NCBI GenBank assembly: GCA_021795795.1
Contig: JAJYPA010000003.1
Span: forward strand, 26,229-90,228
Source: Pseudomonadota bacterium
GTDB taxonomy: Bacteria; Pseudomonadota; Gammaproteobacteria; Halothiobacillales; Halothiobacillaceae
Length of the DNA: 64,000 bases
Reading direction: 5' to 3'
Part shown: piece after piece, positions 48,363 through 56,620 of the stretch
Layout of the letters: each line of letters begins with the position of its first letter
How positions within the stretch are numbered: the first letter of the stretch is position 1
Notes under the pieces: generated by a model
Told to the model about the DNA's origin: nothing
The model's database searches: none
What the model saw: only the letters and a program-made list of their open reading frames with translations
Made by a program: the position numbers and the translations under genes

Positions 48363-49283
48363 TCAGGAAATAACCGCAGCCAGAGTGGCTTCGTCGAATA
48401 CGGCTTTGCCAGTCACCCCTTTTTCGATACGCTTTGCCAGACCAGTCAGCACCTTACCGGGGCCAAATTCGAACTGACGGTTGCAGCCGCGACCATGCAG
48501 GGCCTGCACACAAGCCACCCACTGTACCGGACGGTACAACTGCTCAACCAATGCATGACGGATGGCAACCGCGTCGTCGTGGGTTTGCGCATCAACATTA
48601 TGCAGGACGGGAAGCACGGGCGGTTTGATCATAACCTTGGCCAGATAGGCATCCAATTCGCGGGCGGCGTCAATCATCAGACTCGAATGGGAAGGCACAC
48701 TGACCGGCAGCGGCACAAAGCGCTTGGCACCGGCCGCCTTGGCCAATTCTTCGGCACGCGCCACGGCAGCCGCATCACCGGTGATGACCACCTGCCCGGG
48801 CGAGTTGAAGTTCACCGCTTCGCAAACCTGCCCTTGCGCAGCCTCGGCACAAACGCTCAAAACCGCTTCATCAGTCAGCCCCAGCAGGGCCGCCATGGCT
48901 CCGGCTCCAGGCGCAACGGCTGCCTGCATCAGACGTCCCCGTTCAAACACGAGGGCCACGGCATCGGCAAAGTCGATACTTTCTGCAGCGACGAGCGCGG
49001 CATACTCGCCCAGACTGTGCCCGGCCAACGCAATCGGCTTGTGCCCACCCGCCGCCAGATAAATGCGCCACGCCGCCACATCAGCCGCCAGCATGGCCGG
49101 CTGGGTGATTTCCGTGCGATCCAGTTCCGCCGCATCCCCATTCGCCACCAAGGCCCACAAATCCAAATCCAGCACGTCGCTGGCCTCACGATAAACAGCC
49201 TGAGCCAGGGGCTGATACCCATTCCAGCCGCTACTCATGCCAATGGACTGCGAACCCTGTCCCGGAAAAACACCTGCAATCAT
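48363..49283 (-). CDS. fabD: Malonyl-CoA:ACP transacylase
   Basis: A 306-residue acyltransferase with FPGQGSQSIGM at the N-terminus, the nucleophile elbow LAGHSLGEYAALV (Ser, with the catalytic His later in VPSHSSLM). It is the first gene of the cluster here: plsX, fabH and rpmF, which usually precede it, are not in the 170 bp upstream, which leads into a plus-strand glycosyltransferase. Confidence 0.95.
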   Translation of the reverse strand: MIAGVFPGQGSQSIGMSSGWNGYQPLAQAVYREASDVLDLDLWALVANGDAAELDRTEITQPAMLAADVAAWRIYLAAGGHKPIALAGHSLGEYAALVAAESIDFADAVALVFERGRLMQAAVAPGAGAMAALLGLTDEAVLSVCAEAAQGQVCEAVNFNSPGQVVITGDAAAVARAEELAKAAGAKRFVPLPVSVPSHSSLMIDAARELDAYLAKVMIKPPVLPVLHNVDAQTHDDAVAIRHALVEQLYRPVQWVACVQALHGRGCNRQFEFGPGKVLTGLAKRIEKGVTGKAVFDEATLAAVIS

Positions 49284-49454
49284 GCTGATTCCCCACGATC
49301 ATTATTTTTATGAAAAAAACTGCGCGCCATGCTATCACAGTCAAAATCATCGCCCGATTCTGACCACTGAGTGATGTCTCATGGGATAAATCACGAAGTT
49401 GTCATATAAAGTCGACAACCTATTTCATTCTCCATAAATATTGAGCTGTCATCC

Positions 49455-50642
49455 GTGCATATTCTAATGATCTCCGATGTGTACTTCCCGAGAATCAACG
49501 GTGTATCGACCTCCATCCAGAGCTTTCGCAGCGAATTGATCGCCTCGGGACATCGGGTAACCCTGATCTGCCCGGACTACCCCGAATCAATCACACTGGA
49601 ACGCGCCAAAGATCAACACGATGATGAAGATATTTTGCGCCTGCCTTCGCGTAAGGTGCTGCTTGATCCAGAAGATCGGATGATGAGTTACGGCGCCACC
49701 ACCAACCTGTTACCGATCCTGCGGGGACGAACGATAGATCTCATCCATATACACACCCCCTTCGTGGCCCATTACGCGGGGGTAAAACTGGCACGCAAAC
49801 TGGCCATTCCGGTCGTCGAGAGCTATCACACCTTCTTCGAGGAATATCTCTACAACTACATTCGCTGGGCACCCAGAAACTGGCTGAAGCGGGCAGCGCG
49901 TTTTTTCTCGAAAAGCCAGTGCAATGCCGTCGATGCCCTCGTCGTGCCCTCCTCACCCATGCGCGACGCCCTGCAAACCTATGGTGTGAGCGCCGAGATG
50001 CACATCATCCCGACCGGACTCAACCTCGATGCATTCCGCACACCGCCGACATCGGATTTCAGAGCAAAACTATCGATCAGAGACGACCAGCCCATTCTTT
50101 TGTATGTCGGCCGGGTCGCACTGGAAAAAAATATTGATTTCCTGCTGGACATGATGCCCTTCGTCCTGAAAGAAACACCCGAAGCCATTCTGGTCATCGC
50201 CGGCGAAGGCCCGGCAGAATCCCACCTTCAACGCAAAGTTGCGGATATGGGATTACAGGCTTCTGTCAAATTTGTGGGCTACATGAGGCGGGATGGCGCC
50301 TTGCAGGATGCCTATCGTGCCGCCGATCTGTTCGTATTTGCCTCCCGAACCGAAACCCAGGGACTGGTTCTGCTGGAAGCACTGGCGCTCGGCACGCCGG
50401 TTGTCGCGCTGGGGGTCATGGGCACACTGGATGTACTGAATCCCGACGGCGGCTGCGTGATCGCACCGGATGATCCATCCGGGTTCGCCGAGGCCGTCAA
50501 TCAAACCCTGAATCAACCCGATCGCTACCAGCAATTGGTCGATCAGGCCCCGCGCTATGCAGAGACCTGGACCGCCGCCCAAAAGACACAACAGCTACTG
50601 GAAATGTACCAGCAACAACTCGCCAAGCATACAACCTCTTGA
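49455..50642 (+). CDS. Glycosyltransferase family 4 (diacylglycerol glucosyltransferase-like)
   Basis: A 395-residue GT-B enzyme starting at GTG 49455. SDVYFPRINGVSTSIQSF is the acceptor-side loop, VYHTFFEEY-type SYHTFFEEYLYN follows, and FASRTETQGLVLLEALALGTPVV is the donor E-x7-E motif. This pattern fits enzymes that glycosylate diacylglycerol or phosphatidylinositol, so a membrane glycolipid product is possible but not proven. It stands alone between the fab cluster (divergent) and deaD. Confidence 0.82.
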   Translation: MHILMISDVYFPRINGVSTSIQSFRSELIASGHRVTLICPDYPESITLERAKDQHDDEDILRLPSRKVLLDPEDRMMSYGATTNLLPILRGRTIDLIHIHTPFVAHYAGVKLARKLAIPVVESYHTFFEEYLYNYIRWAPRNWLKRAARFFSKSQCNAVDALVVPSSPMRDALQTYGVSAEMHIIPTGLNLDAFRTPPTSDFRAKLSIRDDQPILLYVGRVALEKNIDFLLDMMPFVLKETPEAILVIAGEGPAESHLQRKVADMGLQASVKFVGYMRRDGALQDAYRAADLFVFASRTETQGLVLLEALALGTPVVALGVMGTLDVLNPDGGCVIAPDDPSGFAEAVNQTLNQPDRYQQLVDQAPRYAETWTAAQKTQQLLEMYQQQLAKHTTS

Positions 50643-50717
50643 TATAAGCAAAAGAAATTAAAGACAAACAGATCGTTTTCAGGTAATATGCGCCGAAATT
50701 CCATCACGGCTCGATAA

Positions 50718-50752
50718 GCGCGACATTCCAACGCGCACATGTCGCGCCTTTT
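50718..50752 (+). terminator. Hairpin between the glycosyltransferase and deaD
   Basis: GCGCGACAT (50718-50726) and ATGTCGCGC (50739-50747) form a perfect 9-bp stem with a 12-base loop, followed by CTTTTCT. It can terminate the upstream gene or, if transcribed from the right promoter, act as a leader hairpin of deaD. Confidence 0.6.
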
Positions 50753-50803
50753 CTGTTCGTCCAATTCGGACGACATTCCCCCTAGAAGAGCCCTGAAATA
50801 CTC

Positions 50804-52588
50804 ATGTCTGAAGAAAACACCATTCTATTTTCCGATTTCGCCCTCGCCGCACCCCTGCTGCGATCGGTCGAAGAACTGGGCTACGAAAGCCCTTCACCCA
50901 TACAAGCCAAAAGCATTCCAGTCCTGCTGGAAGGCAAAGACGTACTGGGCATGGCGCAAACCGGCACCGGCAAAACCGGTGCGTTCGCCCTACCTTTGCT
51001 GAGCCGGATCGACATCAACCTGCGTGCACCCCAACTGCTGGTACTGGCGCCAACACGTGAACTGGCAATCCAGGTCGCCGAAGCCATGCAGACCTACGCC
51101 CGTCACCTGCCGGACTTTCATGTTCTGCCCGTCTACGGCGGACAGGCAATGGAGCCCCAACTGCGCGGCCTGAAGCGTGGCGTGCACGTGGTGGTTGGCA
51201 CACCGGGACGCATCCAGGATCACATCAAGCGTGGCACCCTGAAACTCAATCAAATTCAGGCCGTTGTACTGGATGAAGCCGACGAAATGCTGCGCATGGG
51301 CTTTATCGATGACGTGGACGAAATCTTAAGCAAGACCCCGGCAAACCGTCAGGTCGCACTGTTCTCCGCCACCATGCCCGATCAGATTCGCCGCATTGCC
51401 CAGCGTCATCTGCGCAACCCGGTCGAGATTGCGATCAAATCCAGCACCTCTACCGTCAAGGCCATCAACCAGCGCTACTGGGCCGTCAGCGGCATGCACA
51501 AACTCGATGCGCTGACCCGTATCCTGGAAGTCGAAGAGTTTGACGCGGTGATCATTTTCGTGCGCACCAAAGTGGCCACCACCGAACTGGCCGAAAAGCT
51601 GGAAGCGCGTGGCTACGCTGCCTCTCCGTTGAATGGCGACATGAATCAGGCCATGCGTGAAAAGGCAATCGATCGCCTCAAGCGCGGATCACTCGACATC
51701 ATCATCGCGACCGACGTGGCCGCTCGGGGTATTGATGTGCCGCGGGTCAGCCACGTGATTAACTACGATATTCCGCTGGACACCGAATCCTATGTTCACC
51801 GCATCGGTCGTACCGGTCGTGCCGGTCGCTCGGGTGAAGCCATCCTGTTTGTCGCCCCGCGCGAAAAACGCATGCTGGGCGCCATCGAACGCGCCACAGG
51901 CCAGTTGATCACGCCCATGCGTCTGCCGAGCCAGAGCGATATCGCAGACAAACGTTCTGCCGCGTTCAAGAATCAGATCAGCGAAGCGATGGAATCGGAA
52001 GATCTGTCTTTCTTTGAAACATTGATTGAGGAATACCAGTCTGAACACGACGTCGGCTTGCCGGAAATCGCAGCGGCACTCGCCTATCTGGCGCAGAAGG
52101 ATCGCCCGCTGCTGCCGGCCGAAATCAAGGAATCGGCGCAGGTCAGCTTTGGTGACCGCCAAGATCGCGGCCAAGGTCGGGATCAGGATCGTCGCGACGA
52201 GCCCCGTCGTCCACGTCAGAACGATGATATGGCGCGCATCAAGTACCGGATCGAGATCGGCCACGAGCACGGCGTCCAGCCGAAGAACATCGTCGGCGCA
52301 CTGGCCAACGAAGCGGGCATTGACAGCAAATACATCGGCGCGATTCGCATCTTCGACAGCCACAGCACCGTAGACTTGCCCGAGGGCATGCCAAACGAAG
52401 TGTTCACGCAGCTCAAGCGTTTGCACGTTTTGGGCGTACCGCTCGATATCAGCGAAGCCGGTCCCACTGATAGCGAAGGCGAGCGTGGTGACAACCGCCG
52501 CCCACCGGCCGGCCCGCGCAAATTCGGTCCTCGTGGTGGTGCTGATTCCTTCGGTGGCAAACCCCGTCGCTCGAAACCACGCAGCTAA
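50804..52588 (+). CDS. deaD: DEAD-box RNA helicase DeaD/CsdA
   Basis: A 594-residue ATP-dependent RNA helicase. Q-motif GYESPSPIQAKSIP, Walker A AQTGTGKTG (about 51-59), DEAD near residue 157, SAT in LFSATMPDQ and motif VI YVHRIGRTGRAGR are present. The C-terminal DbpA-like RNA-binding domain (about 475-550, RYRIEIGHEHGVQPKNIVGAL-type) is followed by an Arg/Gly-rich tail. This layout fits DeaD, which aids 50S assembly and mRNA unfolding in the cold. Confidence 0.93.
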   Translation: MSEENTILFSDFALAAPLLRSVEELGYESPSPIQAKSIPVLLEGKDVLGMAQTGTGKTGAFALPLLSRIDINLRAPQLLVLAPTRELAIQVAEAMQTYARHLPDFHVLPVYGGQAMEPQLRGLKRGVHVVVGTPGRIQDHIKRGTLKLNQIQAVVLDEADEMLRMGFIDDVDEILSKTPANRQVALFSATMPDQIRRIAQRHLRNPVEIAIKSSTSTVKAINQRYWAVSGMHKLDALTRILEVEEFDAVIIFVRTKVATTELAEKLEARGYAASPLNGDMNQAMREKAIDRLKRGSLDIIIATDVAARGIDVPRVSHVINYDIPLDTESYVHRIGRTGRAGRSGEAILFVAPREKRMLGAIERATGQLITPMRLPSQSDIADKRSAAFKNQISEAMESEDLSFFETLIEEYQSEHDVGLPEIAAALAYLAQKDRPLLPAEIKESAQVSFGDRQDRGQGRDQDRRDEPRRPRQNDDMARIKYRIEIGHEHGVQPKNIVGALANEAGIDSKYIGAIRIFDSHSTVDLPEGMPNEVFTQLKRLHVLGVPLDISEAGPTDSEGERGDNRRPPAGPRKFGPRGGADSFGGKPRRSKPRS

Positions 52589-52616
52589 GGAAAGGTTTGC
52601 ACAAATGCAAAGCCCT

Positions 52617-52650
52617 CTTAAATCCCCCTCACTCCCCCTTTTTCAAAGGG
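52617..52650. repeat. C-rich/G-rich hairpin repeat after deaD
   Basis: TTAAATCCCCCTCACTCCCCCTTTTTCAAAGGGGG forms a hairpin and resembles 14999-15032. A further CCCCC run follows near 52685. Confidence 0.7.
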
Positions 52651-52699
52651 GGAGAATCTCACATTCAAAAAGAATGGACTGATTCCCCCTTTTACGGAA

Positions 52700-52737
52700 A
52701 CGGCACCCCGAAGAAATTCGCCGGTGCCGTTTTTTTT
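52700..52737 (+). terminator. Intrinsic terminator downstream of deaD
   Basis: CGGCACC (52701-52707) pairs with GGTGCCG (52723-52729), followed by eight T. Confidence 0.9.
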
Positions 52738-52804
52738 CGTCCCGAATTCACCCGTATCATGCAGAATGACAAGTTCACAGCAGGTAGTGAAGTGAGGGAA
52801 TAAA

Positions 52805-53371
52805 ATGTTGCAGAAAAAGCAAAACGCGACCATTACCTACACCGGAATCGAGACACCGATCGGGCTTGTATTCGCCGCTTTTTCACGCGGCGCGCTGTGT
52901 CGAATCTCCTCTGGAACCGAAGCCGAATTCCTGCGAATCATCACACCATCGGCGGGTGAAGCCCCCATCAGAGCCGATTCGATTCTGCATGACTATTCAC
53001 GCCAAATTCTTGCTGTTTTCATGGAAGATGCCACTATGAAGCTGCCCATTTGCCTCAACACACTGACACCCTTCCAGCAGCGCGTGCTCGGCAAGACGGC
53101 CGAGATTCCCCGGGGTCAGGTTCGAAGCTACGGCTGGGTCGCTCAGGCGATTGGCAGCCCCAATGCCCACCGGGCGGTCGGCACGGCGCTGGCACTAAAT
53201 CCTTTGCCGTTTGTGATTCCCTGCCATCGGGTCGTGCGCTCAGATGGCAGGCTGGGCGCGTATTCTGGCGGCGGCACGGCGGTCAAAGCCCGCTTGCTGA
53301 CACTGGAAGACGTTCAGGTAGCACAGGCTTCTGGTAATTTCATCGTTCAAATGCCGTTCAACCCCACTTGA
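52805..53371 (+). CDS. ogt: Methylated-DNA--[protein]-cysteine S-methyltransferase
   Basis: A 188-residue suicide repair protein that takes alkyl groups from O6-methylguanine. The acceptor cysteine is in VIPCHRVVRSDG, preceded by the helix-turn-helix FQQRVLGKTAEIPRGQVRSY and the arginine finger region AHRAVGTALALNP. There is no Ada regulatory domain, so it is the Ogt type. It lies between the deaD terminator and the convergent iclR gene. Confidence 0.93.
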   Translation: MLQKKQNATITYTGIETPIGLVFAAFSRGALCRISSGTEAEFLRIITPSAGEAPIRADSILHDYSRQILAVFMEDATMKLPICLNTLTPFQQRVLGKTAEIPRGQVRSYGWVAQAIGSPNAHRAVGTALALNPLPFVIPCHRVVRSDGRLGAYSGGGTAVKARLLTLEDVQVAQASGNFIVQMPFNPT

Positions 53372-53396
53372 AACATTACCAAAGCTGGCTGGGTAA

Positions 53397-54170
53397 TCAG
53401 ACGCCATTCAAACGCGCTTCAATTTGCTTCGCAGCGGCTTTCAGGCTTGCAACCCACGCCTCCTGGCGACGCTCGATCGGACAGGAAATCGACAACCCGG
53501 CCACCGGAACGCCATCCATGTCCCGCACCAACACACCGATGCAGCCGACGCCAACTTCGGCCTCTTCATTATCGAACGCCACGCCGGTTTGCGCGGCTTC
53601 AAGACAGGTTTTGATCAGCGTGTCCGTATTGCGGATCGTATTGGCGGTCATGGCCAGCAGACCGGTGCGTTCGGCGTAACGGGTCATCGCGGGCACACCC
53701 TCCGCACCCAACAGGATTTTGCCCACGGATGTCACGTGCAGCGGCGCCCGAGTGCCGATTACCTGTTCCACACGCATCATGCGATTGGGAACGGAGCGCT
53801 CCACATACACCACCTCATCCCCTTCCCGCACGGTGAGATTGACACTCTCGCCCAACTCATCGCGCAGGGCATCCAGTACGGGTAAGGCGATTTCCCGCCA
53901 GCGCGGGGCGGGGCGCGCCCTGGCCGCCAGTCGCACCATGGCGCTGCCCAACGCGTAACCGTCCGGATGTTTGTCGACCCAGTGATGATCCGCCAATGCT
54001 GCCAGAATGCGGTGCGCGGTAGAGGGGTGCAGACCACATTCTGCCGCCACGACTTTCAATGTGACCGGATGCGGGTAACGCGCCAGCGCCTGCATCAGGC
54101 ACACGGCGCGGTCGATGACCTGAATACCGCCTGCGCGTTCGCCGGATTCGTTCATGCCAGATTCACTCAT
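53397..54170 (-). CDS. IclR-family transcriptional regulator
   Basis: A 257-residue regulator. The N-terminal winged helix (about 15-75) has GIQVIDRAVCLMQALARY and LHPSTAHRILAALADHHWV; the C-terminal effector domain has RAPLHVTSVGKILL and GLSISCPIERR. IclR-type proteins bind small acids such as glyoxylate or pyruvate. The ATG at 54170 has GGAG 9 bases upstream. It is divergent from the TPP-enzyme/glcDEF operon and is its probable regulator. Confidence 0.9.
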   Translation of the reverse strand: MSESGMNESGERAGGIQVIDRAVCLMQALARYPHPVTLKVVAAECGLHPSTAHRILAALADHHWVDKHPDGYALGSAMVRLAARARPAPRWREIALPVLDALRDELGESVNLTVREGDEVVYVERSVPNRMMRVEQVIGTRAPLHVTSVGKILLGAEGVPAMTRYAERTGLLAMTANTIRNTDTLIKTCLEAAQTGVAFDNEEAEVGVGCIGVLVRDMDGVPVAGLSISCPIERRQEAWVASLKAAAKQIEARLNGV

Positions 54171-54235
54171 CAAGGGCGCTCCATCTCAAGGACCAATCAG
54201 ATAAATTTCACACGATCAAATCAAACCCAGTTTAA

Positions 54236-54250
54236 TTTCACATTGTGAAA
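54236..54250. promoter_or_regulatory. Candidate operator in the divergent IclR/TPP-enzyme gap
   Basis: TTTCACATTGTGAAA is a palindrome of two 7-bp arms around one base. The half-site TTTCACA recurs at 54206-54212. It lies in the 197-bp divergent gap where an IclR regulator would bind; the binding protein is inferred. Confidence 0.55.
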
Positions 54251-54367
54251 ACGATTTTGCATTGAGAAATTATGAAAGCTCGTTAAAGTCCCCGTCAAGG
54301 TAAAAAACACCGTCAACCCACCTATCAGATCGACTGCACAGAACAACCGAAACTTAAGGAACGCGAC

Positions 54368-56554
54368 ATGAGCAACCCGACATTCACCCAAGGCATTCAA
54401 TACTTCAATCCCGCGTGGCCGCGTTTCGACGAACTCGCCAGGACACCGGCCGTTCCCGAAGGCGCGACCGCGATTGCCGACGTCCACAGTGAGGCAGCGG
54501 CGTTCCAGACCCTGCTCACCGCCGACGCGCTGCGTTACCTCACGCTGCAGATCACCGGCTCCAAGGGTTCGGGCCACCCCGGCGGTTATGCCTCCTCTGC
54601 CGATGTTCATGCAGCGCTGATGCTGCTGGGCCACAAGAACATGGTCACCGAAGTCGGCCACCACGCGCCGGGCTTCTACAGCGCCATGTTCCTGGATCGG
54701 TCACTCGAACACATGGGCATCCACACGGTTGAAGAAATGCGCGCACGCTTCCGTGAAAAGCATGGTCTGCTCGGTCACCTTTCCGGTGCGATTCCCGGCT
54801 TGCTGGCACCGGCAGGCCCGTTGGGTCAGGGGCAACATTTCGCCATGGCGGGCGCCTACCTGCATCGCGACAAGCTGTTCCCGGTCACCATCGGCGACGG
54901 CGGCATGGGCGAACCGTACATCCTGAACTCGATGATGCACTTCAATACCTCCTTCCCGGACATCACGAACTTCCTGCCGATTCTGGTCTGGAACGGTTAT
55001 AGCCAGGAACACCATTCCATGTGCTCGCTGTGGAGCAACGAACGCATGAAGGAATACTGGCATGGGCACGGCTTCAAGGAAGTCATCCTCATCAACGCCA
55101 AAGATTTCGACGATGCCGAGCAGAAAGGCGAGTACGTCGATTCGACCCTGTTCTCGCACGAGGCCCGTCTGGCCTTCGGCAAGGCTGTCCTCGAAGCCAC
55201 CGACAAGGCGGCGAAATCCGCGCTGGGCGGCACGTTCACCGCGCTCATCATCAAGCAGATCAAGGGGGCGGGCGTCCACACGCACGGTGCCAAGTCGCAC
55301 AACCTGTATCCGGCCGATACGCTCGACAAGCCACACATCATCGATGCGCTGAAGACCCGTGCGCTCGCGCCGGAGGCCTGGGTGCTGGTTCGCAGCAATC
55401 TCGTTCGCGCCGGTGGCGGATCGGCCGTTCATACCGCGGTGACCGAGCACGAATTGCCGCTGGCCGATCTCGGCACGCTGCCGATCCAGAATTTCACCGT
55501 CGGCGAGTCGCAGGTTCCGGCCACGGTATTCGGTGCACTGGTTGCGCACGTCGGCCAGAAAGATCCGCGTTTCATCGTCACCAATGCCGACGGTAATGAA
55601 GCCTCGGCCATGAAGAACATCAACGACGCGCTCAAGATTCGTCACCCCTCGACCGACCCGCTGTACAACCAGGTTCCAACCGGCCGTGTCTACGAGCCGT
55701 TGAATGAAGACGCCTGCGCCGGTCTGGCTGCCGGTCTCGCGCTGTTCGGTTCGCGTGCCATCTGGTTGTCGTATGAAAGCTTCGCGATCAACGGCTGGCC
55801 GATCGTTCAGACCGTCGCCCAGGCAATGGCCGAACTGCGCCGCAAGACACCGTCGATGATCAGCATGTTCACCGCCGGTGCGCTGGAACAGGGCCGAAAC
55901 GGCTGGACGCATCAACGTCCGGAAATCGAAGGCCACTTCGCCGCGATGATGAAGAACGGCAACAGCTTCCTGCTCTACCCGGCCGATGCCAACATGATCC
56001 AGGCCGCCTACGCCTGGGCACTGAACAGCTACAACAAGTGCATCACCATCGTTGCGTCGAAAACGGCACTGCCGGTCTACACCACACCGGAACAGGCCAA
56101 GACGGCCATCGAACAAGGTGGCGTTGCCCTGTACGAAAGCGCGGGTGGCGACAAGACCGTCGTCCTCGCAGCCACGGGCGACATGGTCTTCCTGCCGGTT
56201 TTCGCCGCGAAGGATGAATTGGAAAAGGCAGGCTTCAAGGTACGCATCGTTGCCGCCGCCAATCCGCGTCAGCTCTATCGTCCGACCGATGTCGCCTGGG
56301 ACAGCGTGCCCGAGTCCGACAATGGCTTCATGAGCGACGCGGCGTTCAACGCCCTGTTCGACGGCGACATGCTCGTCGCGGTCAGCGGCGGTTCGTCCGC
56401 ACCGTTGGAGCCGATCCTGGTTCGCAGCCGTGCCGCCCGTCGCGACGTATTCTCGTGGAAGCGCGGTGAAACCACCGCCAGCCCGCAGGAACTGTTCGAG
56501 CTGAACGGCATGACCGGCACCGACATCGCCGCACGCGTCAAGGCTGCGTTCTAA
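54368..56554 (+). CDS. TPP-dependent transketolase/phosphoketolase-like enzyme
   Basis: A 728-residue TPP enzyme, longer than transketolase (about 665) and shorter than phosphoketolase (about 790). The N-terminal half has transketolase-like HPGGYASSADVHAAL (about 70-84), LGQGQHFAMAGAYLH and the TPP loop GDGGMGEPYILN (about 177), ending near WNGYS. GRVYEPLNEDAC (about 438) and GRNGWTHQRPEIEGH (about 511-525) are closer to phosphoketolase. C2 transfer from a ketose phosphate is expected; the acceptor (aldehyde or phosphate) is uncertain. It is the first gene of an operon with a DUF1537 kinase and glcDEF. Confidence 0.72.
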   Translation: MSNPTFTQGIQYFNPAWPRFDELARTPAVPEGATAIADVHSEAAAFQTLLTADALRYLTLQITGSKGSGHPGGYASSADVHAALMLLGHKNMVTEVGHHAPGFYSAMFLDRSLEHMGIHTVEEMRARFREKHGLLGHLSGAIPGLLAPAGPLGQGQHFAMAGAYLHRDKLFPVTIGDGGMGEPYILNSMMHFNTSFPDITNFLPILVWNGYSQEHHSMCSLWSNERMKEYWHGHGFKEVILINAKDFDDAEQKGEYVDSTLFSHEARLAFGKAVLEATDKAAKSALGGTFTALIIKQIKGAGVHTHGAKSHNLYPADTLDKPHIIDALKTRALAPEAWVLVRSNLVRAGGGSAVHTAVTEHELPLADLGTLPIQNFTVGESQVPATVFGALVAHVGQKDPRFIVTNADGNEASAMKNINDALKIRHPSTDPLYNQVPTGRVYEPLNEDACAGLAAGLALFGSRAIWLSYESFAINGWPIVQTVAQAMAELRRKTPSMISMFTAGALEQGRNGWTHQRPEIEGHFAAMMKNGNSFLLYPADANMIQAAYAWALNSYNKCITIVASKTALPVYTTPEQAKTAIEQGGVALYESAGGDKTVVLAATGDMVFLPVFAAKDELEKAGFKVRIVAAANPRQLYRPTDVAWDSVPESDNGFMSDAAFNALFDGDMLVAVSGGSSAPLEPILVRSRAARRDVFSWKRGETTASPQELFELNGMTGTDIAARVKAAF

Positions 56555-56620
56555 GCAAGAGCCGTCGATCAGCTACACCCAAATCAGGCCATTAATTGGC
56601 CAAAAATTAGGTAACAGATT

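Noticed and set aside
54257..54289. TTGCAT...TAAAGT as promoter of the TPP-enzyme operon
   Set aside because: The 21-bp spacer is too long; the real promoter was not identified.
54701..56116. Long minus-strand open frame of 471 codons opposite the TPP enzyme
   Set aside because: Antisense shadow of a conserved gene in GC-rich sequence; composition is Arg/Gly/Asp-rich with no family match.
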